64,000 nucleotides of DNA. It comes from Zygnema cylindricum (lineage: Eukaryota > Streptophyta > Zygnematophyceae > Zygnematales > Zygnemataceae). Position numbers and translations under genes: made by a program. Numbering within the stretch: the stretch's first letter is position 1; every line of letters starts with the position of its first letter. A model generated the notes under the pieces. That model ran no database searches. It was not told the DNA's origin and worked only from the letters and a program-made list of their open reading frames with translations. This document shows, in pieces, positions 12,572 to 23,500 of this stretch. Location of the stretch: assembly GCA_037447655.1 (NCBI GenBank), contig JBBHKE010001810.1, positions 124,001 through 188,000 of the forward strand. The letters run 5' to 3'.

Positions 12572-13879
12572 AAAAAACTTAAAAGAGTTTTGTGGGTTGT
12601 TTTACGCTATTTTATGGTTTATATCCTATGTTAACAGGCATATGTTCTGTTGTTATGAGACAACTGCTGGCACTGAAGATGAAGAAGATGCAGCAGTAGT
12701 CATCGTATAACAAATCAAAAGAGGAAGCTTCCACAAATACCGATGGCTGAACAACAACTTTGACAGACTATAACCACAGTGTAGATAACATACAATGGAA
12801 CACACACACAAAATTTCAGTGAATTCTGCTCACAGATCTGTGAGATATGCAGAAATGAAATTACATAAAACTGAGTGTACAGTTTTCATATCATTTGTTC
12901 CTAATGAATCAAATTCACTAAGTCCTACTTCTATACACCGAAACTACACTAAGCTGTACGGAGGCATTCCAGTCGTACATATAACATTCTAACACAACAA
13001 ATACTGTGAGTATACCTGTGTACTGAAGGTATGTCATAAACCACATTCTCAACACTAAACAACTAATTCATTACATACAAAATTCTGTTCTACCAAATAT
13101 TTACACCGAAGTTCAGACAACGTAAAGTGATAGTGATCTAGTCTCGCCGATAGTGATCTAGTCACGCCTCGTCAGTATTTGTTGGCGCCGGCTGTCAACC
13201 GTCCTATTAGAGGATTTGGGACCGTAGAATTGACTTCACGAATTCCCGTGGTCCTGCCGAATTTCCGTACGTCCACGGAGGACATACTCACGCATTTCTC
13301 TCAAGTGACGACGCGTGTCCCAAGTGTGAATGAACCGTGAACTCCCAACTTCACTGTCACACTAATTTTGGTAAGTACTGAACCGAACTCAACCAAAAAT
13401 AACTTAAGTCCTGAACATCTCTCTCTCCCTCACAACTGAGGCATAGAGAGGACTAAAGCTTTCTTAAAAACAACATGTTCCATTAGAAAATGATGTAATT
13501 GTACGGACAACATTATCGGCTGTTATATTTTGAACGATGTTCTATCGCTTACAGTCTGTAAACCACGTGTTCTCAATTGAGTGGTACCACGTAAAATAGA
13601 ATACGATTTTAAAAATCGTCTATGATTCTCACACCAACCAATTTTAACCTAGAATCTTCATTTGCGTACCATGTCATCATACGACACAACAAGCCGTGGT
13701 GGTGGCGGCGGTGTCAATAAGTGGTACGACGTAGTACGGAGAGGTCCGGATTTCTGTTAACAACCTTACTTTTCGTCCGATAAAACTTCACCCTAAAATG
13801 TTCATTCTACATTACTTGCGACGACCAACGACGGTTTAAATTTGAATGACATGCAAAACGCAATTAGCGTTGTAAATAA
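12572..13879. other. gene-free stretch
   Basis: No coding region recognised. A direct duplication of GATAGTGATCTAGTC lies at about 13128-13165. A family B right end (AAACTTCACCCT) closes at 13794. The rest is unremarkable. Confidence 0.45.
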
Positions 13880-14955
13880 TTAAAGGGAATTGATCATGAC
13901 AATGACTGTTTGTTGGTTGCGCACAGTCACTTACGTCATTTCGTCAAAAATTATACGTTTGAAGTACATATTGGTACAAATAACGTACTGTTGAGTGCAA
14001 ATTTGACGGTCAATCGGTTGGACAACTTTGACTTTCAAAATATTGTTTCAACCGCTTAAAATTTTGCCGTGCTTGCGAACGTCGACCGTCATAATAAAAT
14101 TAGTATTTCACACTGCCGATGAACGTTTACGGTGACAAAACTGCGGCAACCACATGTAAATAAAAGTGTTGCAGACAGTCATTTTTTGTCTTTACGTGAG
14201 CTCCACGGTGAGAGCACTGAGCCGCAAAATTGAAATTTAATCGTCTAAGCGTTACATTGAACTTAGACGCAAATTGAAGCGAAACCTTTTTAAACTAAAC
14301 TGAACTACTGTAAGTTTTGTACGAAAATATTAAAACGCACGAAACAAAATTTTGTTGTCAATGTTTGAATGTTTATTCGTATATAGTGTGGCTCGATTTC
14401 GTCGCGCGTGACGATGCACATTTTTTTCATTTAATTTCAATTGATATTTTAACTCCGGTTCGTTTTATTATAGGGTACAAAGTTTATTTCGTTTCGTGCG
14501 TTTTGATATTTCCGTACAAGACTTATAATAGTTTAGTTTAAAGAGGTTTCGTTTCAATTTGCGTCTAAGTTCAATGTAACGCTTAGACGATTAAATTTCA
14601 ATTTTGCGGTGAGTGCTCTCACCGTGGAGCTCACGTAAAGACAAAAAGTGACTGTCTGCAACACTTTTATTTACATGTGGTTGCCGTAGTTTTGTCACCG
14701 TAAACGTTCGCCGACCGTGTGAATTACTAACTTTCGTATGACGGTCGACGTCTGCAAGCGCGACAAAATTTTAAGCGGTTGAAACAATATTTTGAAAGTT
14801 AAAGTTGTCTAACCGATTGACCGTCAAATTTGTACTCAACGGTACAATTATTTCTACCAATATGTACTTCAAACGTACAATTTTTGACAAAATGACGTAA
14901 ATGACTGTGCGCAACCAAAACAGTCACTGTCATGATCAATTCCATAATTAAAAAT
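13880..14955. mobile_element. foldback element: palindrome with arms of nearly 490 bp
   Basis: The left arm (about 13880-14365) is repeated in inverse orientation at about 14480-14955. Landmarks: GGAATTGATCATGAC pairs with GTCATGATCAATTCC, and GACGATTAAATTTCAATTTTG with its complement. A loop of roughly 115 nt remains. The 74-codon ORF at 14317 spans the loop and arm and has no recognisable motif. The structure fits a foldback or long-TIR transposon without coding capacity. Confidence 0.75.
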
Positions 14956-15013
14956 AGTGTCGCGTTGACGTCTATTGTACGAAAGTTAAATGAAATTTTT
15001 TCAAATTATGGTA

Positions 15014-15513
15014 CACCGCGAATCGGAATTAGAGTAATGGAAAAATTAGAGTACAAAAACTAAAAAAAAAATGAGAGTAATGAACGTTAATTTATGTGAT
15101 ATTGTTGTTTCAATTATGAAGTTTACTCTAATTTATTTAAGTACTCTAATTTGGCACGCTAATATCCTCTACTGTAAATAAGGTATTCGTACAGAATTTA
15201 GCAAAACGTACAGTTTATCGTCACTATGACGTTTGCACTACGCGGTTTGTTAAAACGCAGTTACATGATAAAGGCCTGTTTTAAATCATTATTTGTACTG
15301 TTTTACTTAATAAAGTGCAATTTTGCACCGTCGGAGGTCGTCCGTACTCCACACTATTTAAAACGGACCTATATTAGAATTAAAAACGCTAATTAAACTT
15401 TACCTTAAATAGAATAACGAAAATATTAGAATCATCTACTCTATTTCATGTGATAGAGTCGAAATTTCGAGCGACCGAATTAGAGTAATTTACTCTAATT
15501 ACGATTCGCGGTG
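15014..15513. mobile_element. family C element, copy 5
   Basis: Termini CACCGCGAATCGGAATTAG and CTAATTACGATTCGCGGTG, flanked by TA (15012-15013, 15514-15515). The internal sequence (for example ACGTTTGCACTACGCGGTTT in reading order) matches the copy at 33780-35027 once that copy's nested insertion is removed. Confidence 0.8.
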
Positions 15514-15552
15514 TAGTTTTAATTCTGTTTTGACGTTACCTACTGTACGCTA

Positions 15553-15765
15553 CACCGTGTGTAACTATTAGTGTTGTTTTTTTTGCCACTTAAAACATAT
15601 TTTCTCTGTACACATTTGTCGGATTATTTATCTGATGGCTGCGATTGAAAGGCAAAATTGTCACCTTTCGTTGGCGGTCTCCACCTGAAAATCGGACAAA
15701 TGTGTACGGAGAAAAGATGTTTTAAGTGGTGAGTATAACATAAACACTAATAGCGATACACGGTG
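15553..15765. mobile_element. family C subfamily M MITE, copy 1
   Basis: 213-bp unit from CACCGTGTGTAACTATTAG to CTAATAGCGATACACGGTG, flanked by TA. It carries an inner inverted repeat: GCCACTTAAAACAT near the left end against ATGTTTTAAGTGG near the right. Related copies are at 15839-16046 and 47956-48170. Confidence 0.8.
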
Positions 15766-15838
15766 TAGTGTACAGTAGTTTGTGACTTTAGAGTTTAGGC
15801 CAAAAGATAGCGACAAAATTACAGTTCTGTACTGCATA

Positions 15839-16046
15839 CCGCGTATCGTTATTACTTATTAGGGTCTAAGGTTTTTTTTAGCCACTTAAAACATATTTTA
15901 TCCGTACACACTTGTTGGATTATCAATTTGAGACCGCCAATCGGTAGCTGAGAGTGTTACCTTTCAATCGAAATTGTCAGATCCCCAATCCGACAGGTGT
16001 GTACGAAGAATAGATGTTTTATGTGGCGAAAAATACCTTGACGCTG
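15839..16046. mobile_element. family C subfamily M MITE, copy 2
   Basis: Same inner blocks as copy 1 (GCCACTTAAAACATATTTT and TGTTTTATGTGGCG) with eroded termini. It sits 73 bp after copy 1 in the same orientation. Confidence 0.7.
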
Positions 16047-17493
16047 TACTGTACACCGTGAATCGTTATTAGCGTATAGAAATTATTAGTGTATATAATG
16101 AATTAGTGTCATTTACGCTAATTTGTGTATCAATACCATTTTCAAAAAAATGTTTTATTGTAATTTCTCCATAACGCTGATTTGGGTATACATGATCCGC
16201 CGTCGTAGCATATACGGTAAAATAGGTAGAAGTACGAAATTTGACAATCCGTACGACGTGGCGTCCTTCCACTGTACAAAATCCATAATTATATTTTGGG
16301 TTTGCGAATATACAATCATTACACCGTGCATAATTATACACTAAAATAGGTACGAGAAAAAACCGTCCAAATGTACGGGTATGTGTACTTTCACTTAAGT
16401 TCATTCGTGACTCTAATAAGCGTTTGTTTCGCACGCGGTGAATATGATTACAGTAAAATAGGTGCGAGGACAACATAGGATGAAACGTACATTGTCGCGT
16501 CATACAGGCGATTCTAAGCTTCGGGGTTGTAAAACGTAGTTATCTCATAACGCTATGTAACCGTACAACTACAATACGTTCATTCATTTCAATTTGTTAT
16601 TGTGTATAGAACGCAACTATAGCAACAAGCATTCCATGTTTACGTTTCGTTTCACATAACTTATATTGAACCCAGCGATTGATTTTAATATCGTTGTCGT
16701 ACGCGGTGAGAACGAGCGTTGTATGACGTTAAATATAGACCCTTTACCTTAATAAGGTGCTCGGCGGCTTGCTTTATTAGAATTAATGTATTGTAATATT
16801 GGGACATAAGTGTATTAGCGATACGTTTACTTAGATTAGACGTCGAACAAGCCTCTTGTTAGTATCATTGTTAATTCTAATTGAACGTAAAACGAAGAAA
16901 AACCACTTATTAGGATACATGTTAATTCTAATTGGCGATAATACGCCGACGAAAGATGATCAGTCGTCGTTGGAAGATTATCATTGGTTGTTGCCGAAAA
17001 CACGTGGCATGTTTACTATCCACGCATTCTTAAAGTTGGTCAGTTTTCGTACGTGACGTTAGAACAACCGTTTTTCGGGGTTACGACGCCGCATTTTTTC
17101 CCATCATCTTTTTGCCGTACGCACTGTAAGTTGGAGGTCTTTCCATGGCGCTGACAACATTTCATCGACGACGTCAGTTTTGAAATATTTTGCCAAATCG
17201 AAACATTTTTAGCGTAATCCCGCTTCTATTCCCGCGTTTTTAAATATTTAAAAATTGAAATCCATAATAAAGTTCAAAATTTGAATTTTTAACGAAATTT
17301 TTAAAATGGCAAATCCCTCCATTTTTACCGCGAAAATTCACTTTCGGTTGCATCTCGTGTATTATATAAATGTATTTGTGATGATGAAGACGACACTATC
17401 ACCACTTCTTCCTCATTTGCTTGGGTTGCCATTTTCTTCCTTTGCAGCAGCTCTTATTTCTTATTTTTTAGGTGATATTAAGGTTTGGAAATT
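16047..17493. other. gene-free stretch with one family C left end
   Basis: CACCGTGAATCGTTATTAGCG starts at 16054 after TA, but no matching right end was found. 16069-16503 is open on the minus strand (144 codons) with no motif I recognise. A possible splice acceptor (TTTTTTTAG) lies at 17464-17472, just upstream of the transposase start. Confidence 0.4.
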
Positions 17494-18191
17494 ATGTGGA
17501 CCCTTAATAGAATTTGGGGTGCCAACCCTGCCAATAACATCAACAATCCACACAACGCTCAGTCTGAACAAGATGAAGAAATGGAAAGGGTCGACGAGGA
17601 AATCGCATTTCCGAACGAGGAAGGGAGTGAGGCGGAAGTCGAAACCTCGGTGACCCGGCGGCCATTGTGGAAGGGTTTTTTCCGTCCTCGGCCAATTCGA
17701 AAGGACGTGTTCCACATAGGAAAGTTCAACATGTGTTGACTAAGGTAACACGGCTGCGAGTTATAAACTGGATGCTGAGGGATTGCGAAAAAAACGGGTC
17801 GAAAGAACTCATTCCAAGGACGTTGAGGAAGTTTCCCGAGCATTTTACCGGAGTCTACAATACAAGTAAGCCATTTTAAACATACCTCATCCCATTTATT
17901 AAATGGTTTCGTCGCATCCTTCCTGTTTTTTTATTATTTCCATTCACAATGCGGTGTTTTATTTTATTATTGTTGTGCTTCTAAAGTATTTGTACATTAT
18001 TATGTTGGACCGCCGCCTTTACTTCTCAATCTACATCCTAACTTGTCATTGCCTCGCCATTAATGCGTGTTTTTTTATGTTGTCGGTTGGTATGCATTGT
18101 CTTGTTATGTTTTTGTATTATTTTCATCGTGTCCTACGATTTTATTGTGGGGACAACATATTAGCGACGAAGGGTCTATGTCGCGATGTAT

Positions 18192-18445
18192 GCGACGACA
18201 TCGTGTCGTCGCTTCAATGATGGGTACGACAAATTCATTGAATGTATGAGGACGCCTCGTTTGGTCGAAAGTGCGAATGACGGACGACAGTGGTTCGTCG
18301 TTTCGACTAAACCACCGACGACATCAGTTCAGTCAATCCAACGTTGGTATACTCGAACGTAATTCGCGGGCGTCGACGTTGTTTCGTCGATTCACTGTTG
18401 GGAAACGCGAATATATTTGAACGCGCGACGACATTGTGTCGTCGC
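18192..18445. repeat. cluster of short hairpins with CGACGA/TCGTCG stems (upstream group)
   Basis: GCGACGAC-N5-GTCGTCGC occurs at 18192-18212 (loop ATCGT) and 18425-18445 (loop ATTGT). Shorter versions lie at 18283-18299 and 18373-18390. Stems are conserved while loops differ. They lie in the transposase intron, upstream of the acidic ORF. Confidence 0.7.
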
Positions 18446-18632
18446 TTGGATGTCAGTTCTATAAGTTCACATGGCCAACGGTTAAATTTTCCGTCGGTGA
18501 ATAGTTGTCTACGTTTTTACAGCAACACGATCTAAGTAAAGGTCTGACCAAAAGTGAGTCTTTTAGGTTGTTTTTTTCTCCCTTAATTGTGTATCTACTT
18601 TGTTTCCCGGGGAGCAATTGTTTTTTTTCTCC

Positions 18633-20162
18633 ATGGAGGGCGACCGACGACCATTCAAACGACTTCGCTCTGCCATTCAGCGACGATATCGTCTAAGACA
18701 AAATGAAACCGAGGTAGGGGGTCATATATCTAGAGGGGAGAATTTAGTGAGGGAAACGGAGGCGGCTATAGAACAGTTTAGGGAAGAAAGGGAGATAGCG
18801 GTAGGGGAGGATATTGAAAGAGAACGTGAGGAAGGGGCGGAACTGGTCAGGGAGAAGGAAATAGAGGGGGCGGAAAAAAGGCAAAGTTTGGAAGAGGAGG
18901 CGGTTGGGCATGAGATACCAGGAGCGGAGGTGGTAGTTCGAGAGAGGGGGGCAACCGGAGGAGTATTAGGGAATAGGGTTCAACCGGAGGAGGGTGGTGG
19001 GGAAAGGGTTGAAATGGAGTTGGTTTTGATGGAAGGGGAGGAATCGGGTGCCGAAATAGAGGCGATGGAGGAATCGGAGGTGGTGGGGAGGGGAGGGACG
19101 GGGACGGAGAGGGTACTAAGGAGAAGTGTGCCAGAGGGGGGGATTCCGGATGAAGGGGTTGGAGCCGAGGAAGAAGGTGTCCGGGAAGTAGAAGGAGGTA
19201 AGGAAGAAGACGAAGAATACGACCCCTCGCGAACCGCGTCGGACGAGCCTATAGAGGACGGGGAAGAGCCTACGGAAGAGGGGGAAGTGCCGGAAGAAAC
19301 CGAATCGTCGGACATTCCGGTGACGAAATACGGGGACGATCCGACAACCTCGGACGAGCAATCTTCGGAGAGCTCGGAGAGGTGCATGGAGGAAGAATAT
19401 GGAGACGAAGACGAGGTCGTTGCTTTTCCTCCTTCACCGAACCGCGAAAGACCTATCGTGGCGGTACAACCACCTCAAATTCCGGCCGCCCATGATGTTC
19501 CCGTTCGAGAGGAAGAACCCGATTGGTTTTTTCCGCCTCTCGTCGGAGATGAGGCCATGGATGGCTTCCGACCATCGGCGGCCCACTATATCCCGGTCGA
19601 GGAGTGGCCAGACTATTGGCGTTATAGGGAGGCTCGACCTCTCGTACGGAATTTGAACCCCGTCCCGGAGATTCTAGACATCCCTCCGGATGTCCCCGCC
19701 CACCCAACATGGTTGTACATCGCATCGTACAACCATGCTTCAAATTTCCCTTACATTAGGCATTTTCAGCCTAATGATGATCGTTTTACATGGATTGTAC
19801 GTCGACCGATCGGATTCGAAATCGATGTGCCCGAATTAATGCGGCATTATCACCTTTGGGATCCACGGTTATTCACCATTCTACGTCGTGCAACTCGTAA
19901 TCCGGAGCTAAACGAAGTTTTAGAGGCTTGAAGTGCGGTTTTAGAACGCTTCCGAAATGTGCAAGTGAGGCGTACGTACCTTTGGAAAATTCCGAGGGTA
20001 CCACATGTCCAAGAGCCCCCTCCACCGCCGGAATTGGAGCAATTGAGGAATAAAGTTGAAAATCTCAATCGGCGGGTCGAGGCTCAAGAATTAGCGATGA
20101 GAGAGGTTCGTCGCTTAATTAATAATCTCACGCGAGAGCTTGCAGGAATTAGGCGTCGTTGA
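18633..20162 (+). CDS. acidic, glutamate-rich protein with C-terminal coiled coil, in the transposase intron
   Basis: Unrecognised. From ATG 18633 the frame is open to a TGA at 19929-19931. The same frame then continues without interruption to TGA 20160-20162, giving about 509 codons if the inner stop is ignored. Residues 1-25 are basic (MEGDRRPFKRLRSAIQRRYR). Residues about 30-290 are a Glu/Gly-rich low-complexity stretch. Then comes a folded-looking part rich in Trp, Tyr and Pro (EEWPDYWRYREARP, HPTWLYIASYNHASNFPYIR). After the stop, a heptad-like helix (LEQLRNKVENLNRRVEAQEL) suggests a coiled coil. Same strand as the host transposase. It could be an accessory transposon protein or an independent element. 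No function is claimed. Confidence 0.55.
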
Positions 20163-20400
20163 TGCGAGATGATGAAGGTCAATTTCATGGCCTTCATTCG
20201 ACAGAGAGGTATCCCGATTTCTCCCTCACCCTACATTGCATGTCCCAATGTTTTGTTTGTTTTTTATTTTATCCATACGTGTACAAATTTAATATATCTC
20301 TTCCATTTCCTAGCCTTGTGAATGTAAATTTAACTTTAACTCTTACCTTTGGATTTGCTACTGTCGGCATTGTGTTTGATAGTTCTCATTCCCGGTTTAA

Positions 20401-20524
20401 CGACGAGACAGGGTCGTCGCTGAACTGTCAAATTTTCATTGGTGGTCGGCAAACGACTACGTATCATCGTCGTTTACGAAAAAAGATGTCAATTCGTTGA
20501 TTTAACGACGACTTTCTGTCGTCG
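20401..20524. repeat. short CGACGA/TCGTCG hairpins (downstream group)
   Basis: Stems CGACGA/TCGTCG at 20401-20419 and CGACGAC/GTCGTCG at 20506-20524 (loop TTTCT). They follow the acidic ORF inside the same intron. A related imperfect stem occurs after the transposase stop at 22923-22945. Confidence 0.65.
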
Positions 20525-22514
20525 CTGATTCAACGAGAGTAGCATTTCGTCACTAAATATTCCCGCATCTCTTTACTGTAACTTTAATTTGTTGTATTGC
20601 TTACCATTGTGACTAATCAAGTGACACACATAATGAAACTCATTTAATTCTTTACATTATGTATTGTGTACAGAGTATCAAAAGGCCAAGCGATGGTGGA
20701 TAGAGAGGAGGAATACGCTCGACGGTATACGAGAGACAACCCGCACATTCTCTTCTTCTAGTTTCGGAAGGAGATCAGTGGCGGTTACCAAGGCTTTGCC
20801 GGGACGAGGAAGGAAGGAAGCCGCTTGGGTGACAGTTATACACGAAGAGTTACTTTCCGATTTTGAACGTTTTAAGAAAGCGGGTATGAAGATGTCCACC
20901 ACAATTCTCGGGGACATCGCTAGGGACATTATAAGAGAAAGGAGGAAAGAGTACGGACCGGAATGGTTCAACAAGGACGGGTCCGAAATACATCTGGTAA
21001 TAAATAAAAGGTGGGTGCAACGCTGTCAAGAGAAGCACAACATCGTTGTGCGGGCACAAAAGGGTAAACTACAATGCTCACCCGAGAAAGAGGAAAACAT
21101 TGAGCGTACCGTGGCCTTCCACATGGGCGTACTTAAGCGAGGGTTTGAATCCGGTGAGTCACTCTACATTATGAAAATATTATAATGATGGTTCTTTTTT
21201 TTGAAATGTGTTTTGTTTTCGTTGTATTCCCTATTAAACGACATATACTAAAAAAGTATGAAATTTGCTTGTTTTGGTTTGCCGTTGCATGTATACTAGG
21301 AATTTTCAGCGAAGACCTTGTGGAAAACATGGATGAAACACACGTGATCGTCAACACCGACAATGGAAAGACTTTGGGATTTCGAGGGGATGATGTGGTG
21401 AAATACGCCGACGTCGCGGGAGGAGGTGAATCCATGACTCTCATGGTGCGAATAACTGGTGGGGTGAACGCTCGTATCGAAAACCCAATGATTATTTTTG
21501 CAAATCGTGGGAGGAGTTACCCGATACAAGGTTTACCGGACACCGTCCCGGGTGAGTTTTTTCTCCCAAATCTAATGTTTTCATTTTTATTTTGATGTAT
21601 GTTTGTCTTTCATGAAGGTCCCTCTATTTATCTCCATCTCATATTTGTGTATAATCTTATATGTATATCTCTCTACTTCGCCCTCTCATACCTCCTCCCT
21701 CTCTCTCCCACTACAAATTTACATTATTTTGGTTCATTAGCTCTCTAACTTCTCTTATCTCAAACAATGACTCTTATTACAAGCTACCTATGGTACACGT
21801 AGATTACTTTCCCCATAAGGCAAATTTACGCAAGCAGAATAAAAAGTTAATTTGTCATCTATTTGTTGATTTTTTATATTTTCAGGTGTTTGTTACCGGA
21901 CCGGTCCAAAGGGTTGGAACGACAAAACGGTGTTCCCACAGTGGTTCGAAGAGACAAGGTCTTATCAAGGGGATTGGGAAGGACGACAAAAAATCATGTT
22001 CTTGGATAACTGTGGAGGTCATAATACGTCCGATGAGTTGGAGCGAGTCTTGGAGGCCAAAAACACCGTTTTACACTAATTTCCACCTAATGCTACGCAT
22101 CTTGTTCAACCGGCGGACTCTTTTGTCATCTCTAAAATCAAGGACGTGTGGAGCCGTATATGGGACAGCTGGAAGGCGAAAGGAATTGAAACCGGGCAAT
22201 GGGCTAAACCTTCGAGCCGTGGATGGTCCGGAAAATTGGTGGGACCCGGTAAAGCATTTTTTCTAAAATTGGCACGGGATTCTATCCGAGAGGTTAACGC
22301 GATGCGAGACAAAAACGGGATGAGTTACGCGCGAAAAGCAAAGATTCAATGTGGCCTGTCTTTACGTGATGGACGGTGGGAAGAAGACATGCTCACACAT
22401 CAATTGCAAGACATAATCACAAAGTATCGCAACCACTTCGAAGGAGAGGTTGTGGAACCTCCTTGCCCAAGGGCAAGAGAATTCCTCCGAAATATTGAAG
22501 ATGCCGACAGTTAG

Positions 22515-23032
22515 CAAGATAGCATTTTCAGCGAGGGAGGGATGAGCGGCAACGAGTTTTAAAGATATAACATAACTACGTATTGTTTTTTTTGTTTTTA
22601 ATGTTAGTTTGAGAATGGTAGTTTAATTATAGCGGGAGTAGTAGTCATACTCGTGGCAGAATAATGTAGACGGTCCATAAAGTTTAGTATTAATTCATTT
22701 CTTGGGAAAAAACAAATTTTATATGTGTGTATGGTTTTATTATGGGATAATACAATTTCGGTATTTCCGAAGTTTACATGTTTGGCTTAATGTGGAATTG
22801 GATGTATTTATGAAATTTATTATGTATTTACCTTGAGATGATGTTAATGTGGTGTTAAATATTTGAGTGTACGTGTAGTATGGAATTATATATATTGCTG
22901 CATTGAACACCCTAAACTAATCAGCGACGAGTATACTTCTTCGCTGGTTCATCATCCATCGAGGAAGTTCATAATTTGTACAGCATTTTCACGTACATAG
23001 TTAATGATTGCCCTTTCAGCGGCAATAATTTC
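22515..23032. other. 3' flank of the transposase unit
   Basis: AT-rich, no ORF of note. Contains the imperfect hairpin at 22923-22945. The transposon's terminal repeat was not identified. Confidence 0.4.
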
Positions 23033-23500
23033 TTGTCGCTGGATGGAGATCCAGCTTTGAAACAACTTCAGCATGACCTTCGACGATGTAGAGATTGTGT
23101 CGTCGCTGGGTGAAAACCCTACAGCGAAATTGCTTCTGCATCATCTTCGACAAAGCAGAGGCTGTGTCGTCGCTGGATGGAAATCCAGCTTTGAAACAGT
23201 TTTTGCATCTTCTTCGACGATGCAGAGAGTGTCTCGTCGCTGGATGGAAATCCAGCTTTGAAACAGTTTGTCTCGTCGCTGGATGGAAATCCAGCTTTGA
23301 AACAGTTCGTCTGCATCATCTTCGACAAAGCAGAGGTTGTCTCGTGGCTGACTGGAATTCCAGCGGCGAAAGTGAATCAGCATTATCTCCGACAAAGCAG
23401 AGGTTGTCTCGTCGCTGACTGGAATTCCAGCGGCGAAAGTGAATCAGCATTATCTCCGACAAAGCAGACATTGCCTCGTCGCTGAATGCAAATCATGGAA
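23033..23500. repeat. tandem array of about 67-bp units
   Basis: The anchor TCGTCGCTG (or a one-base variant) begins at about 23033, 23100, 23167, 23234, 23273, 23342, 23409 and 23476. Spacing is 67, 67, 67, 39, 69, 67, 67. Most units contain a small inverted repeat after the anchor: CTGGAT-GGAA-ATCCAG in the left units, CTGGAATTCCAG in the right units. The overlapping ORFs on both strands are by-products of the repeat. It shares the TCGTCGC motif with the hairpins at 18.2-20.5 kb. Confidence 0.8.

Larger units (their letters stand above)
17866..20673 (+). other. 2.8-kb intron of the transposase holding a second gene
   Basis: The donor GTAAGC at 17866 and acceptor GTACAG ending at 20673 join ...GVYNT to KYQKAKRWWIER in phase. 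The intron is far longer than the other two of this gene (146 and 334 nt) and contains the acidic-protein ORF plus several GC-rich short hairpins. Confidence 0.7.
17494..22514 (+). pseudogene. pogo/Tigger-like DDD transposase, four exons, inactivated
   Basis: Exons read by frame and splice signals: 17494-17865, 20674-21153, 21300-21551, 21886-22514. Exon 1 ends in a helix-rich segment (VINWMLRDCEKNG). Exon 2 carries a CENP-B-type HTH region ending KRWVQRCQEKHNIVVRAQKG. The catalytic core shows MDETH (Asp at 21332), FLDNCGGHN (Asp at 22005) and LVQPADSFVI (Asp at 22116), matching the D-D-D pattern of pogo-like DDE transposases. From memory the closest style is the pogo-like family common in oomycetes and some algae. 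Two lesions are visible: a phase change in exon 1 around 17665-17700, and a TAA at 22077-22079 where a Tyr codon is expected. The enzyme would cut and paste DNA in the nucleus. Confidence 0.85.

Noticed and set aside
14317-14541. ORF across the foldback loop
   Set aside because: Runs from palindrome arm through the loop; no motif and likely chance.
16069-16503. 144-codon minus-strand ORF
   Set aside because: No recognisable motif, lies in repeat-derived AT-rich DNA, no splice partner.
18980-19387. Ser/Pro-rich minus-strand ORF of 135 codons
   Set aside because: Shadow of the Glu-rich codons of the plus-strand acidic gene.
23033-23500. CRISPR-like array
   Set aside because: Regular spacing, but the whole unit is repeated with no unique spacers, in a eukaryotic context.
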